This document shows positions 32,525 through 44,389 of a stretch of 64,000 bases of DNA, in pieces. The position numbers were made by a program, and so were the translations under genes. Origin of the DNA: Nectonema munidae (Eukaryota; Nematomorpha; Nectonematoida; Nectonematidae). The notes under the pieces were generated by a model. It ran no database searches, was not told the origin of the DNA, and saw only the letters and a list, made by a program, of their open reading frames with translations. The stretch is taken from positions 124,001-188,000 of the forward strand of contig JAUIRK010000761.1 of NCBI GenBank assembly GCA_030549495.1, read 5' to 3'. Position 1 is the stretch's first letter, and each line of letters opens with the position of its first letter.

Positions 32525-33591
32525 CTAGCCGGTCCCGTGGTCGTTTCTCGCTTCGCTCGAAACATAGGATTCTGGGTAATGTGTATTTTGAGTTGCTAAT
32601 TCAAATTCGCTTCGCTCGAAACGACCACGGGACCGGTTAGTTTTTTTTGTTTAGGCTACGCTCGAAACATAGGATTTTTGGTAGTGTGTATATTGAGTTG
32701 CTAATTCAAATTCGCTTCGCTCAAAACGACCACGGGACCGGCTAGTTTTTTATTGTTTAGGCTACGCTCGAAACATAGAATTCTTGTAGTGTGTATTTTG
32801 AGTTGCTAATAGTGTTATATGGTATGGTGATCAGTTTTTAGAATATTTGTACCTTTTCTGTGTATTTTTCTATTACACCATATAAAATACATACAAAAGG
32901 TATTTCAACCAACCAGAATGCTTCAAACACATATATACACAAAACATATATAAATTATAATAAGCTAGCGTGTGTGTGTCGCTGGAAGCATTCTGATTGG
33001 TTGAAATTATTTATATATATGTTTTGTGTGTATTTTTATATGGTGTGATGAGTTTGTATGTGGTTTGTCGCTTGAAGCATTCTGATTGGTTGAAATTATT
33101 ATATGTTTTGTGTATATATGTGTTTGAAGCATTCTGATTGGTTGAAATACCTTTTGTATGTATTTTATATGGTGTAATAGAAAAATACACAGAAAAGATA
33201 CAATTATTCTAAAAACTGACCACCACACCATATAACACTATTAGCAACTCAAAATACACACTACCCAGAATCCTATGTTTCGAGCGTAGCCTAAACAATA
33301 AAAACTAGCCGGTCCCGTTGTCGTTTCGAGCGAAGCGAATTTTAATTAGCAACTCAAAATACACATTACCCAGAATCCTATGTTTCGAGCGCAGCGAGAA
33401 ACACTGTTTCGAGCGAAGCGAGAAACGACCACGGGACCGGCTAGTATATAAATAATTTCAACCAATCAAAATGCTTCAAGCGACAAACACGCATACAAAC
33501 TCATCACACCATATAAAAATACACACAAACACATATATAAATAATTTCAACCAATGAGAATGCTTCTATATTATCTATATTATCTATATTA
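32525..33591. mobile_element. array Helitron members 12-14, rearranged
   Basis: A leftward member from CTAG at 32525 is cut near 32950 by a rightward one (5' tip shortened to TTATAATAAGCTAGCG, 3' tip CTAG at 33441-33444). A leftward 5' fragment and three copies of CTATATTAT at 33567-33590, resembling stuttered 5' tips, follow. Confidence 0.7.
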
Positions 33592-36500
33592 CTAGCCGGT
33601 CCCGTGGTCGTTTCTCGCTTCGCTCGAAACATAGGATTCTGGGTAATGTGTATTTTGAGTTGCTAATTTAAATTCGGTTCGCTCGAAACGACCACGGGAC
33701 CGGCTAGTTTTTTTTGTTTAGGCTACGCTTGAAAAATAGGATTCTTGGTAGTTGTAATTTGATTGATTTTAACCAAAAAAATATCAGTACTATTGAATTA
33801 ACGATTCTTATTTTTGACAGATTTTGATTGATTTTCAAACGAAATCAACACGATAAAAAGGATATAGTTATTTAATTTGAAAATCAATTAAAATAAGCCA
33901 CGAAGCTGCGGTGAACTGCATACACTAATCATGGCGGTTTTTATTTCTGCATTTTACATGTGTATTTCTGAAAATGTGATTTTTTTGTTTATTATTCCGC
34001 GCTTGTCTACATGTATGTGTATGTATAAATGAATTTTAAATAGTTTATCTGGAATACAGGTGCCTCCATAAAGGTATTAACAGCTCAAAGGCGGGGGTAT
34101 TATGTGAGCCAGAAATCTCACACTCATTGTTGCCTGTTTGGCCACGACTACTAATTAGTTATCTAATTACTGTGTTTTCCGATTCTTACATATGTTTTTG
34201 ACTATTTTCTACTCTTTTTAAAGATTTTTCTAATTGTCTATTGGGCTGATTTTTAACAGCGATTTTGTATTATGTGTATTTTCAAGTATTTTTACCTACA
34301 ATTTTATGGTTCTACTTTGTATTGTCCCATCCACTTATGATATATTTATTTATGTAGAATTCATTTTTTTTTAGTATTTTTAGTTTTGTTAAAAATATTT
34401 GTGTAGTATTGATTTTTTTAGTTTTTTTTTCATTTCAATGAAAAATTTGTGGGTAAACTATATTTTTTGTATATAAATTATTGTTGTGATATCCTTGTTG
34501 ATGTGTTTGATAGACCTGAAATTTAATGGCCTGAAAAGATCTTGCTCTTGAAAGGGCAACATAAAGTTGTCCATGACTGAAACATGGTTTTCTTAAAAAA
34601 ATACCAACTTTTTCAAAAGTTTGTCCCTGACTTTTATTGATAGTGAGTGCATACGACAATCTGAGAGGAAACTGAATACGCTTAATTTGAAAGGGTAGAT
34701 TTGTATCGTTAGGAGACAGTGAAATTCTAGTAATGAGAACATACTTTCCACAGTTAACACCAGTAAGAATTTGACATTCAATTGTATTATCCAATAATTT
34801 AGTTATTCTAAGACGTGTTCCATTACAGAGACCATCCTTAAGACTAAGATTTCGAAGAAGCATTACGATACATCCTACTTTTAAAATGAGTTTATGTTGT
34901 GGCATACCAGATGGTGTTAAGGAATTGAGAAATTCCATTGGATAAAGATCAATTTCTTCTTGATTATCTGTAACAACAGAGTCAGTACTGTAATATGTTT
35001 TAGATTCCCCCGAAAGTTGATGTAGTACTTGGTTGTTAATTTCTAAAGAGTCTTCATTCGTAGGAGTTAAAATGACTTTGTCTGCAACGTTATACCATCA
35101 TCGTTAAAAACAGAAGCAATGATGTTATCACTTTTAGTTAATACACATTGATTTGGTATCTCAATACAATCTTTGAAAGGATCGTTATAGTTAACAGGCA
35201 ATTGTCCATTTCCCAGAGAAAGAAGAAATTCTGAAAACAGGTGGTCTTGTTGAGCTGCCCTCATGTTGGTGTGAAGATGAAATACTTTAACTAATGGCCA
35301 TATATATGAACTTTTCAAGCATGTTTCAATGATTTGAGCGGGGTTTCCTCTTTTTACAACTGGTAATGTTTGACGGAAGTCTCCGCCAAGAAGAATAATT
35401 TTTCAGCAAATGGTATACTTGTGTTGCAGATATCTCTAAGCATTTTATCAATGGCTTCAAGGGCGTATTTAGGAATCATGCTTGCTTCGTCAAAAATTAT
35501 AATATCTTGTTTACGGATAAATTCTGCATGTTTACTGTTTGGTTTAATATTACATGTTGAATTATCTAAAACAGGAACAGGTAACTTAAAAACGGAATGA
35601 ACAGTTCTGCCTTTTTCCAATAAAGTGGCAGCAATTCCGGTCCAAGCACAAGTAAGAACATTCAAATTACGACCAATTATTTCTTTAATAATGTAGTTAT
35701 ATGTGAAAGTCTTACCGGTGCCACCTGGACCATCAATAAAGAAAACTTTAGCTGAAGATTTGTCATTTTTTTCTAATGAACCAATTACTGAATCAGCAAC
35801 AGAAATCTGTTCAGGGTTAAGCATATTTCTTAAATTAGAAGCTTCTTGTCTAGCTTGTTGGATATTGGGTGGATCTTCAATTAATGTTTCTTTCAATTCT
35901 GGAAGTCCAAAATCAATAAGTGTCTTACCAAATTGTTCGAGAATACTTTGAATTTCTGCAAGTGCAGATTGTTCAGCTTTAAAATCCGACTCACACTGGA
36001 GATAATCCTCTATCATATCGTAACGAAAGGTTTGCCACAAATGAGAAGGATTACTTGGCTCACCATGAATTAAAATAAAAGAAAATGAAGTTCTTATTTG
36101 TCAAGGAGATGCCGTTTCAACTAATTCTGTCATTGTGCGAACCCACAAACTGTCATCTACTAATAAATTACGTGCAATACATGCTTCCATAAAAGTTGAA
36201 TATAAAGTTCCATTATATGTTTTTAAATACTCATAAGATGTGGCACCAGGTACGTGCAAAAGAAGAATGCGTAGAAAGTATCGCTCACCCTCTCTAATAC
36301 TGGCGTTATACATCCTACTTACTACTTTCTCAGCCCCCCTCTGTCTAATTACCCATTTTTTTCCGAACTTTTGAAGACATAATGATAAGGAATATCGGTG
36401 TATAAGTACTGTCTGGCGTTTTGATCATTTTGATTTAGGTAGAACCAAGCAATTAACATTGTATGATTGGCCCTAGAAAGGGCGGGATTTTCTTCGCCTT

Positions 36501-36660
36501 CTCTAAAATAAATTTTTGGTGATTAGTAAGATGTAATGGGAGTCTAATAATATTATGACTTTGTGTATGCATGGGGAATGTAAATAAGCGCCAGGATGCT
36601 TCAGGAGGAGAAACATATCTGGCATCTAAATATGTTTTAATTTCATCATGATCAATGAAC
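33592..36660 (-). pseudogene. Helitron helicase relic 2
   Basis: Minus-strand copy. The 3' tip CTAGCCGGTCCCGTG lies at 33592. About 670 bp of noncoding follow, then helicase frames reading leftward from 36660: DEIKTYLDARYVSPPEASWR (36662-36453), EGERYFLRILLLHVPGATSY (36313-36101), and Walker A GPGGTGKT, IIFDEASMIPKYALEAIDKM (36040-35354). GNGQLPVNYNDPF (35318-35067) and MLLRNLSLKDGLCNGTRL ... TINKSQGQTFEKVG ... LYVALSRARS (34938-34435) complete the PIF1 helicase C-terminus. Frame changes near 35350, 35070 and 36070-36100 inactivate it. The Rep endonuclease half is missing: beyond 36660 lies another Helitron's tail. It is near-identical in places to relic 1 and inverted to it. Confidence 0.88.
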
Positions 36661-36808
36661 ACAGAAAAGATACAAATATGCTAAAAACAAATAACTCACC
36701 ACCACACCATATATCACGATTAGCAACTAATCAGACCATATAAAAAATACACACTATCAAGAATCCTATGTTTCGAACGCAGCGAGAAATGACCACGGGA
36801 TCGGCTAG
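36661..36808 (+). mobile_element. Helitron 3' end fragment
   Basis: 148 bp of the family's 3' module, ending CACGGGATCGGCTAG at 36808 in the opposite orientation to the helicase relic on its left. It is followed by TATATATAATAATAGGCTAG, which resembles a 5' tip, so a further Helitron may begin at 36809. Confidence 0.75.
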
Positions 36809-36835
36809 TATATATAATAATAGGCTAGCTCTGTA

Positions 36836-39405
36836 GATATTTTGACTGCTGCGACAGTTGAGATGTGCATAATCATATCACCTTCATAAAGTTTCTTTTT
36901 TGTTGACAGAAAAGCTTTCATCAATCCCTTGCTATCATCATCATTCTCAGTTTCGACTTTATCTAGCCGACTTACAAAATCCTTGCACTGATAACGAAGT
37001 TCTTCATCTGAAATGGATTTAACATTTTTCACTGGTAGTGCTCTAACTGCAGAAATGTATTTCGAAGCAGTTTCAGCAGCTACCAAAGTAGATCCTCTCT
37101 CTTCAATTTGATTTTTAAGTCAGAAAAATTGGTTAGAATTCTTGTATTCTCAATGGCAGTTTTATCCTTTCCAGAGAATGTATTATTTTCAAGATTTTCA
37201 AGCAGTTTCTTTGTCAATTGTTTCAAGAGATCTTCTGTATCTTCAAAAATATCAACTTCTCTCCTCCTTTTATTCGATGCTTGTTGATTTCTAGTTCTGT
37301 TCAAAATTGTATCCTCCAGATCTTCCTGATCATCATGGAAAGACAAACCATGATATTTGTCATTTTTTAACTCATCAAGACAAGCATGATAATGCTTCCA
37401 GAGGCATTTCGTTCTAGGATCTGTGTTCTCCTTAGCTTGCGCTTTCCTTCCTTCTTTCTTACTTTTTCGACCAAGATTACAAATTCTTTCAAAAAATTGA
37501 TAAACAAGCAACTCATCAAGAGCGGTTTCTTCTTCATCATCACTACTGTTCAGATCGTCTTCATCATGACTTTGTTGATCTGAATTGTAATCTCTTTCAT
37601 CATCATTTACGTCATCTTGGTCGTTTTCATTATAAGTGGAATTCCCGTCAGTACTCGGACTTTGAATTGCGTCTTGATCTGTCTCACTCAAAGACTCCAT
37701 AACTTCATCCTCATATATGAGACCTTCCGGAGGAGGCTGATCCTGCACTGGTGGCCAGGTGGGTCATGCGTCTTTCAGACGATCGCAGATTTGCTGGAGC
37801 AAATAATGTTTTTTTCCGGTTCGAAACTTCTTGAGTGTCTCACAAACTGTGTTGCTAATCTCCACTGTCCACTCAAATCCTTTCATTTTTCCTATATGGC
37901 CGCCTTCTAAAGCACTTTTGTGCATGGGATCATAAGCATGATATGTCTCCCTCCTCTTCAATTTCATTGAGCTCATCCAGATATTTCGGCACATGATCAT
38001 GAAAGAAAGCTCCGTCATAGACATCGCTCTCTACTTGATTGGAAACCACTCCATGCTCGTCCAGTTCAGTTTTGATTTGCTCTACCAATTTTTTTTTCTT
38101 TTCGGGGTCCAATGACTGGCTGTCCGAGGTAAACAACTTGAATTAGCCTGTCTGGAGAATCAGGGACACATGTGAGAGTCGCCATGAAGTTTCGACATTT
38201 TAGCCGGAAAATGGCCAAATCTGCCGTAAATGCCAAAGCTGGCCGAAATCCCGTTTGAATGAGTCTTGTGTGAAAAATTCGATCTTGAGTTCTCTGACAA
38301 TTTTCGCAACAAAAGTGAGAAAGTTTCTAACAAAGTTGTTTGAATATTTCCTATTTGAATGTTGTTCAAATGTTGTATGAGTAAAAAAGATTCAGAGTCA
38401 CTAAATGGTCTAGCTTTTTGATACAAATAGTAGCAAGTTCTTGCGATTCTCATTCCGATAGAGGGGCGCATTCGAATCAGTATTTTCATACTGATTATCC
38501 CAAAAGACGCAACTCCGAATAACTTTAGAATTAAAAGTTTCTCTCTCGGGATCTGGAATGCATTCGTCACAAATTAGTATGCCACCTGTTTCAGTATATT
38601 GTCAACAAAATGTTTCATTGAGATCATTGTCATTTCTGCATTTTCTCAGTGACTCTTTTAAACATTGTTTGTAATCAACTTCATCAGGTTCAGAATTAGG
38701 TGCATTTGTCATTTTAAAAGTATTATCTCCAAGAGAAGTTTCTTTAGATGAAGATGGCGTGTTTTCAACTTTTGTCTCTGAAACAAAGTTCTCCAAATCT
38801 TCAACTTGTAATTTTAAGCGAGACACTTTTAGAGAAATGTCTTCGAGATAGTTTGGCGCAACTCCTGTATCCTGTACGAAAGAAGACTTATTTCCTTCTT
38901 GCATTTAGCATGAGGCATTTTCTTGCGAAATATTTGAGACATTTAAAGATTCTGTTATATTTTTATCTTTAGGAATGGAACTGACATTTGAATTATCACG
39001 AACAGATTTAATTGGTTGTGTCTCTTCAATCATATCACCACCCACGGAAAGGTCAATTGTTTCTCCTGATTCAGTAGCGACATTTGAAGAGCTATTTCCC
39101 TTTATACTGAAAAAGTGAGTGATTGTGATTTTTGATTGTTCTTTTCTCCGCAAATCTTTGCTGTTTTCTGTTAGAGGCAATCTTTCTAAGTGAATGTTGT
39201 AGTTTTTGCGTTTGATTTACTTCTCACAAAATCTACGGCTGAGTGCTTCTCTGTGGCTCAAAGGTTTGAGGGCTGCAGCCACACTTTTCTTCTTTTTACT
39301 TTCTGCAGCAGCAGCTTCTTTCTGAAACTCACTTTCTGCGTCCACATCTTTCCCATGCTCATTTTCTGCAGCTACATCTTTTTCACGCTCATTTTCTACC
39401 ATCAC
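36836..39405 (-). pseudogene. unidentified transposon-like coding region
   Basis: A run of minus-strand frames with coding character. In order: an N-terminal KITITHFFSIKGNSSSN piece (39180-38905), ISLKVSRLKLQVEDLENFV (38904-38602, coiled-coil-like), CDECIPDPERE (about 38570), a Lys/Glu-rich DPEKKKKLVEQIKTELDEHG piece (38136-37930), HKSALEGGHIGKMKGFEWTV (38024-37764), and a 222-codon acidic frame with EGRKAQAKENTDPRTKCLWK and DLLKQLTKKLLENL (37748-37080). Last is EELRYQCKDFVSRLDKVE ending MHISTVAAVKIS (37086-36836). The style (FFSI start, acidic middle) resembles transposon-derived proteins, perhaps hAT-like, but I cannot name it. Frames shift at least four times. It is cut at its C-terminus by Helitron sequence. 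Confidence 0.5.
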
Positions 39406-40540
39406 AATTTTATCAAGATCTTTGATGACATATTTACTAAAGAATATTACCTTTCTGCAAATAAAAATGTAAGTGAATTAAAAGATTTGTAACAAACAAA
39501 TAAATATTAACTACAACGCATTTATCGACACAAAACAACTGTCTGAAACTTGAGAAAATATCTGTCATTGAATCTGCGGTAAGCTGCCGATCTAGCCGAT
39601 GTCTGTAGCAAATATAACCTTCCAAAGCTTACTTACCACGACCAAACGTGGCTATAAATATCATGCAAAATATTAAAAAAAAACATAAAAAAGGCAAAAT
39701 TTGCAGTTAAGATTTTTATTATCAAATATTCAATTTAAAAACATGTTAAATTTTTGTTTTTTTTTAAATAAATTCATTGTTAAAAGTGAAATTTGTAGTG
39801 TTTCAGAGGAATTTACCCTTAAAATTCGGCTCAGCCTATCTTTCATGTAGTTTTTCCTCTCGGGGCGTGAGTTTTTTTTCTTTTTTTTAAAAAAAAACAC
39901 AAAAATGTTAATATCAGACCAAAATTCCACCTGCTGAGGGGTGTACAATAAAAAATGAAAAATTTATCACCCTGGTGGACATATTTTATATCTTATTTAA
40001 TTTGTTTATTTCCATTGATTATATTAATTTTCAATACATAAAAGACTTTTTTGATATGTTTTTTAATTTATTTTTAATTTTTTTTATCAATTTTTTTCTT
40101 TTTTCTACATTTTTTATTTTTAGTTTTTTTTATAAGAATTTTTTAAATGCAGGAATTGAGAAAAAGATGATTCAATTTTACGCGTGATTCGATTGAATAT
40201 TTGTTGAATGCTGATAATAGTGAATGTGATTCAACCGATTATAATGATGAACTAAACCAAGAAGATAGAAATTTTTTAAAAGACGAAAATAATGAATATA
40301 TTGGCGAAGTTTATAAAAAAGATTCTTTATCTTCGTCAAGTAAAGTATTTCACAGTGAAGATGCGCAAAAGATTAATAAAAAAACATAGTGGAAAGATAT
40401 GAAAATATTGGTTTTCGTCAATAATTACGTGGCTTAGTACAAAACTTATGAAATCAATTTTTTATATTATTTTGAATAAATATGTAAAAAAATTATGTGA
40501 AAAATTTAAATTAGTAAAATTTCGAACTAGTCATAGTAGA
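39406..40540. other. AT-rich intron sequence, little content
   Basis: No recognised element. A 62-codon acidic frame at 40201-40389 (DSTDYNDELNQEDRNFLKDE) has protein-like composition and could be a transposase N-terminus, but it has no matching neighbour and I would not call it a gene. Confidence 0.35.
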
Positions 40541-40547
40541 TAAAATG

Positions 40548-40630
40548 TCCGTAGACAAATTGACAGGTAGGCAAAATGTCCGTTAGGCAAAATATCCATA
40601 GGCAAATTGTCCATAGGCAAAATGTTCGGT
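40548..40630 (+). repeat. ~17-bp repeat of GGCAAAATGTCCGT type
   Basis: Five imperfect copies: AAATGTCCGTAGACAA, GGCAAAATGTCCGTTA, GGCAAAATATCCATA, GGCAAATTGTCCATA and GGCAAAATGTTCGG. The core GGCAAAATGTCC is the complement of the GGACATTTTGCC tips of the fold-back element at 61911-62301, so this is probably one end of a related element. Confidence 0.7.
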
Positions 40631-40789
40631 CACGACCTGTACTATAGAGTAAAAAATTAGGGATATTATGATAATAAAATTATCATACTTCAAAAAAAGC
40701 AATAAAATGATAGTCAACACGATCTTCTTCTCTCATACGTCAACTTATTTTCAAGAAAATAAACTTTTCATGTTTTCTACAAGTTATAA

Positions 40790-42925
40790 AGTTATTGTGG
40801 AAGCACTTTCACTCTCTCTGCTCTTCCGTAATTACCACTCTCTCCTGCTAACTCCTACAATGCGCCTCTCTTCGTTTACTTAGTTCTATCCTTCCACGTA
40901 ACATTTAACTTTATGGATCTATCTAGGTCTCTCACACCACAGGATTCGACCAACGTTTCTTCCCAGGAAATGAACACTATTTTTGCAGTTATCACATCCC
41001 TCTCTCGCGGGGTAGACAAGTTATTTGGTGCCGCACCTAGCAGCCATCTCTTGCCGAGCCGATAACACCGTTGCTACAACACGTTTCTTACGTAGGCACA
41101 ACTCGTTAGGCCCACAGTTAGGGAACACTGTGCGAAGAATCGATTAGATAATCGAATCTCAAAAAGGAAAGATATTGCTCCTGAAGGATCAGAACCTGGT
41201 TGATTTACTTCAACTCCTTCGACCCTACTCCATACTCTACAAACACTGCCTCGAAACTGTGCGATTACATTGGTCGCAAGCAAGCCAAGAGGCGATACCT
41301 TCCCTCACCGCAATTGGAATCACTTGCTCGCGACCGCTCCAATATCAGCCATAGATAAAGCCTCCCAAGAGCGTGCCCCACGCCGCAAATTCTTTTTAAG
41401 AAATAAGCTTCCCCTGGATAAAGAGGAAATGCAAGGACCACTCGTACAACGATCCCATATCTGTACTATCAGTGGCATTACCCGTGGACACCTCGGTATC
41501 TCAACCTACGTCCAGTGGCTGGGTCATTTCTCGAAGATTCAACTGGTACACCATATACTTCTAGCCCAAGTGAATCCCTCTCTTTCCAAGGCCCAGTAGT
41601 CTTACTCCTATATTTATCGGGAGGACATAGAACCTTCCGGGCTTAGGCAACAGGCCACATCTATTCTCAATCCTGGTTCCTCCCTCGAAACCCCTCTTCT
41701 AGGGGATACAGGGGGCTTGTTTCTTAGAATGCTCTTAGCCGAGTCTTCTTCTTTTCCGCCACAAGTTTCGCCCTCATAGTTCATTAGATCTCCACAGGAA
41801 ACTTTTTCTTTTAGGGGGTCCAGTAGACTCGCTCCTGGGAACGAGTGATATCGAAAGTTCTTGGCCTGCCCCCTCCACCAGAAATACTCTTATCCTGTAG
41901 GTTCTTCACCTTTTGAGGGAATAGACCCAGATCCATCTGAAAAACCAGTGGACCATCCACTTTTACCAGCCTCACTGTAGTCCAGCTGAGAAAGTCTGGC
42001 CACCAGAGTCTCATTTAATTAGGACGACATGATCTGTCATGGAAGTTAATACGGAGGTGCTAAACATTTAATCCACCGAGTAGGACTTTGAGTCACCAAC
42101 CATTGTCCTAAACAGTTCCAGTATCGATGCCTCCTCTGATTGAGGACCAGACACATCATCCGAGGAAGAGACACCGGAAATTAGGCTGGTTAAATAGACG
42201 AGAACGTGAAGACTCTACCAATCCCTACCACAATGGAAGAACTCCTCGACCAATGCAAAAGGTTCCGTCATCGCTGCATGGCTAAGGAATGGCGCGAATT
42301 ATTCGCAGCGATTTTGTCAGCCAACCCTAACAGGGAAAACGGAGCAATCCTCCTAAGGCTCCATCTAAAGCCAAACTTAAAAAGTGTAAACCTAAGGAAC
42401 ATTCTAAAGATAAAAAGGGAAAGCCCAAAAAGGATAAGACTCCGGCGACAAGGGGGAGGGCGACAATGACATTGCCTTTGATTCTGACCTTATCGAGTTT
42501 TGCCTTACGGAAATTCTTCGCCCTAATGAAAGCATCCGTGTGATGACAATTTCTGAAAAATTCTGACAAATGAAAATTTTATGTTTTAGACAACGAAAAT
42601 TTGAGTAGAAAGGAACTTTCTCGGTCAGACACACCAACTTTCAGGGCTGCATCAGAACTGTTAGATGAGGAAAAGAATCCTAGAACAAGGCTACAGGCCC
42701 TAACTAGCTTCGAATTTGCCATTCGGAGTCTTCAATAGCTACTACTTCAAGGTACACGGGGTCTTCCTGGAAGATACCTTCCCCAAGCTATTAGGCAGAG
42801 ATTGTAGAAAGAGTGGACACCAGCGCCTAGAGCGTGCTCATCCTATTTCATAGTTCCCAAACAAAACGGAAAAGTTCGTTTCATGGCCAACTTTAGCGTT
42901 ACTTCGTCCTCTTTTTTTGAATTGT
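40790..42925 (+). mobile_element. broken relative of the 18-kb retroelement
   Basis: A GC-richer block with a Pyr-rich leader (40800-40911), a gag-like start MDLSRSLTPQDSTNVSS at 40912 and Pro/Lys-rich frames at 41270-41599 and 42206-42469. Around 42838 lies the start of a reverse transcriptase, YFIVPKQNGKVRFMANFSV, matching in kind VFIIPKGNDQTRFIQNF of the element at 18.7-21.1 kb. It stops abruptly near 42925, before the catalytic core. It is broken in several places and truncated at the 3' end. Its divergence from the other copy suggests a separate, older lineage. No terminal repeats seen. Confidence 0.55.
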
Positions 42926-43215
42926 TGAAGAATTATAACTGCATACACAACATATTTTTCACATAAAGTACAAAATATGAGTTAGCGAGAATTTACATTT
43001 TAATAGATTGATGGGTTATAAAAAAAATGGTGTAAAATTTTTATAAAATCATGAGCACAAAAATAATAATTTTTTGAAAATAGCGCACACATCTCAATTT
43101 TTCCGCACGCGAAAAAATTTGTTTTCCTTACCTTCCGTGCTATTCAACCTTATGTCCCTAGGTTAGACAAGGAAAAACCGAATGGGAAAGAACTGAGAGG
43201 CAGCGGTTAGTATAA
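42926..43215. other. AT-rich intron sequence
   Basis: No recognised feature between the retroelement remnant and a SINE-like segment. Confidence 0.4.
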
Positions 43216-43217
43216 AT

Positions 43218-43300
43218 ATGACAAATATATAAATAAGTTGGCAGATGACCTAGTGGTTAAAGCGTAAGTTGATTGCAGATCTTGAGAATCCCTATCATAT
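43218..43300 (+). repeat. possible tRNA-derived SINE
   Basis: GGCAGATGACCTAGTGGTTA followed by AAGCG resembles a tRNA A box (TRGCNNAGTGGTTA). The B box is degraded (TTGAGAATCCC). No shared tail with the other SINE copies is evident, so this may be another family. Confidence 0.35.
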
Positions 43301-43366
43301 AACGGAGGAATATTCTTCACTTGGATGTGTTTCCGACAAGCAAAAAAATACAAAATAATAAAAAAC

Positions 43367-43587
43367 CTTTCATTTGATCAATGAACTTCCTTGTAAAGCG
43401 GAAAACTTCTTTTTCACTCCATAAAATAAATTTTGAAAAGGAACGACTATAACTCGCGAAGCAAATTTGAAATTCTCTGGTGATGATTGAAAGTAAGCCA
43501 TAGAAAGCATTTGAAAATTTGTTCATGAATAATACAGTGTTACTTTCTGGCTTTATACTTGCCAGCGTGTGCTCTATCATAGCTGAT
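43367..43587 (-). CDS. EXOC8: Exo84 (EXOC8) internal exon
   Basis: A 221-nt exon between acceptor AATAATTTAG and donor AAAG|GTTTTT, phases 2 to 1, matching both neighbours. It encodes SAMIEHTLASIKPESNTVLF, then MNKFSNAFYGLLSIITREF, then FSKFILWSEKEVFRFTRKFI. Exo84 proteins have at this point 'R..LI...IR..K..G....YI..LS..FF..L..T..EF' followed by 'SAF..W...E...F...F', which this parallels closely. The 5' split codon joins LKN with K, giving LKNKSAMIEH across a 16-kb intron. It is the clearest single piece of evidence for the gene identity. Confidence 0.75.
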
Positions 43588-44389
43588 CTAAATTATTGTA
43601 TAAGTGTTATCTTGGATAACTCCAAATATTTCATTCTAATTCTTGATTTGTTACGAGAAAAGGTGTGTTTTTCAGAATAGAAAATGATCGAAATAATACT
43701 ACATCTACGATACCACAAAGTATATAAAAAATAACAATGATAGATCTACACGCATTTCAAAAATGAAAAATAATTTAATACTCTTATTTGAAATGTTATC
43801 TTCTTGTATTATTATAAACGAAGTAGCAGCATACTGTTAATCGTTACCTGGTCAAGTTAACTAAAAAATAATTACACTAATTTCTAATATAATTACTCCA
43901 TTTTCTGCATATCTAAGTTTTAGAATTTGGTTAATTCACTAAATCATTTCAAATTCTGATTATCTATAATTTATAAAATATATTTTCAAAATTTGAAACT
44001 TTTTAATTTTGTTGCAATAAATTCAAAATTAATTTTACAAGATTATTATGTTTTTAAATATATATTCCAGAGATTTAATATGATTAATTATTTAAAGTTT
44101 GTTCCTAAAAAATGAGAGACAAGCGAGTGAGAGGATAGTTAATTACTTAGATTGTTTTTATTCGAGTTGAAACAATTAATTTAGGCTTTCTGTGTTAAGA
44201 TTTAAGTAAAGGGTATGCCACACAACGAAAACTTCATTATTTTCGAAAATTGATATTGATAATAGGAAAAATACTTCTCAATGTATGAGCCAAGTAAAAT
44301 GAAAAATTTTACACACACCGACAGACATATTTTTTAAGTTTTACCTCAAATTTGGATTTTCAATCTTGTTTGTATATATACCGGTATCA
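43588..44389. other. AT-rich intron sequence
   Basis: No recognised element or coding motif. Confidence 0.4.

Larger units (their letters stand above)
25468..33591. mobile_element. tandem array of non-autonomous Helitrons, both orientations
   Basis: About 8.1 kb made almost wholly of one Helitron family. The 5' tips read TCTATATTATAATAAGC followed by TAGCGTCTGTGTG. The 3' tips read GCGAAGCGAGAAACGAC, then CACGGGACCGGCTAG. Internal boxes are AGCATTCTGATTGGTTGAAA, TTTTATATGGTGTGATGAG and CTATGTTTCGAGCG. Members join with CTAG directly against TC, with no spacer or a few bases. From 25468 to 28095 they point left; from 28096 to 30067 right; from 30083 to about 32950 left again; then one right. 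Truncated 3' ends nested inside members create many short ATTCGCTTCGCTCGAAACGA pieces. No helicase or Rep coding lies inside. Rolling-circle transposition with terminator bypass is known to make such arrays. Confidence 0.92.

Noticed and set aside
22173-33231. Many 60-90 codon frames such as those at 27140-27415, 31225-31437 and 33007-33231
   Set aside because: They translate repeated Helitron noncoding modules (RILCFERS..., NQNASS...) and recur wherever the module does.
21253-36660. Complete autonomous Helitron
   Set aside because: No Rep/HUH endonuclease motifs were found with either helicase relic, and frames are interrupted.
40201-40389. Acidic 62-codon frame as a gene
   Set aside because: Composition is suggestive but no homologue, splice signal or neighbour could be recognised.
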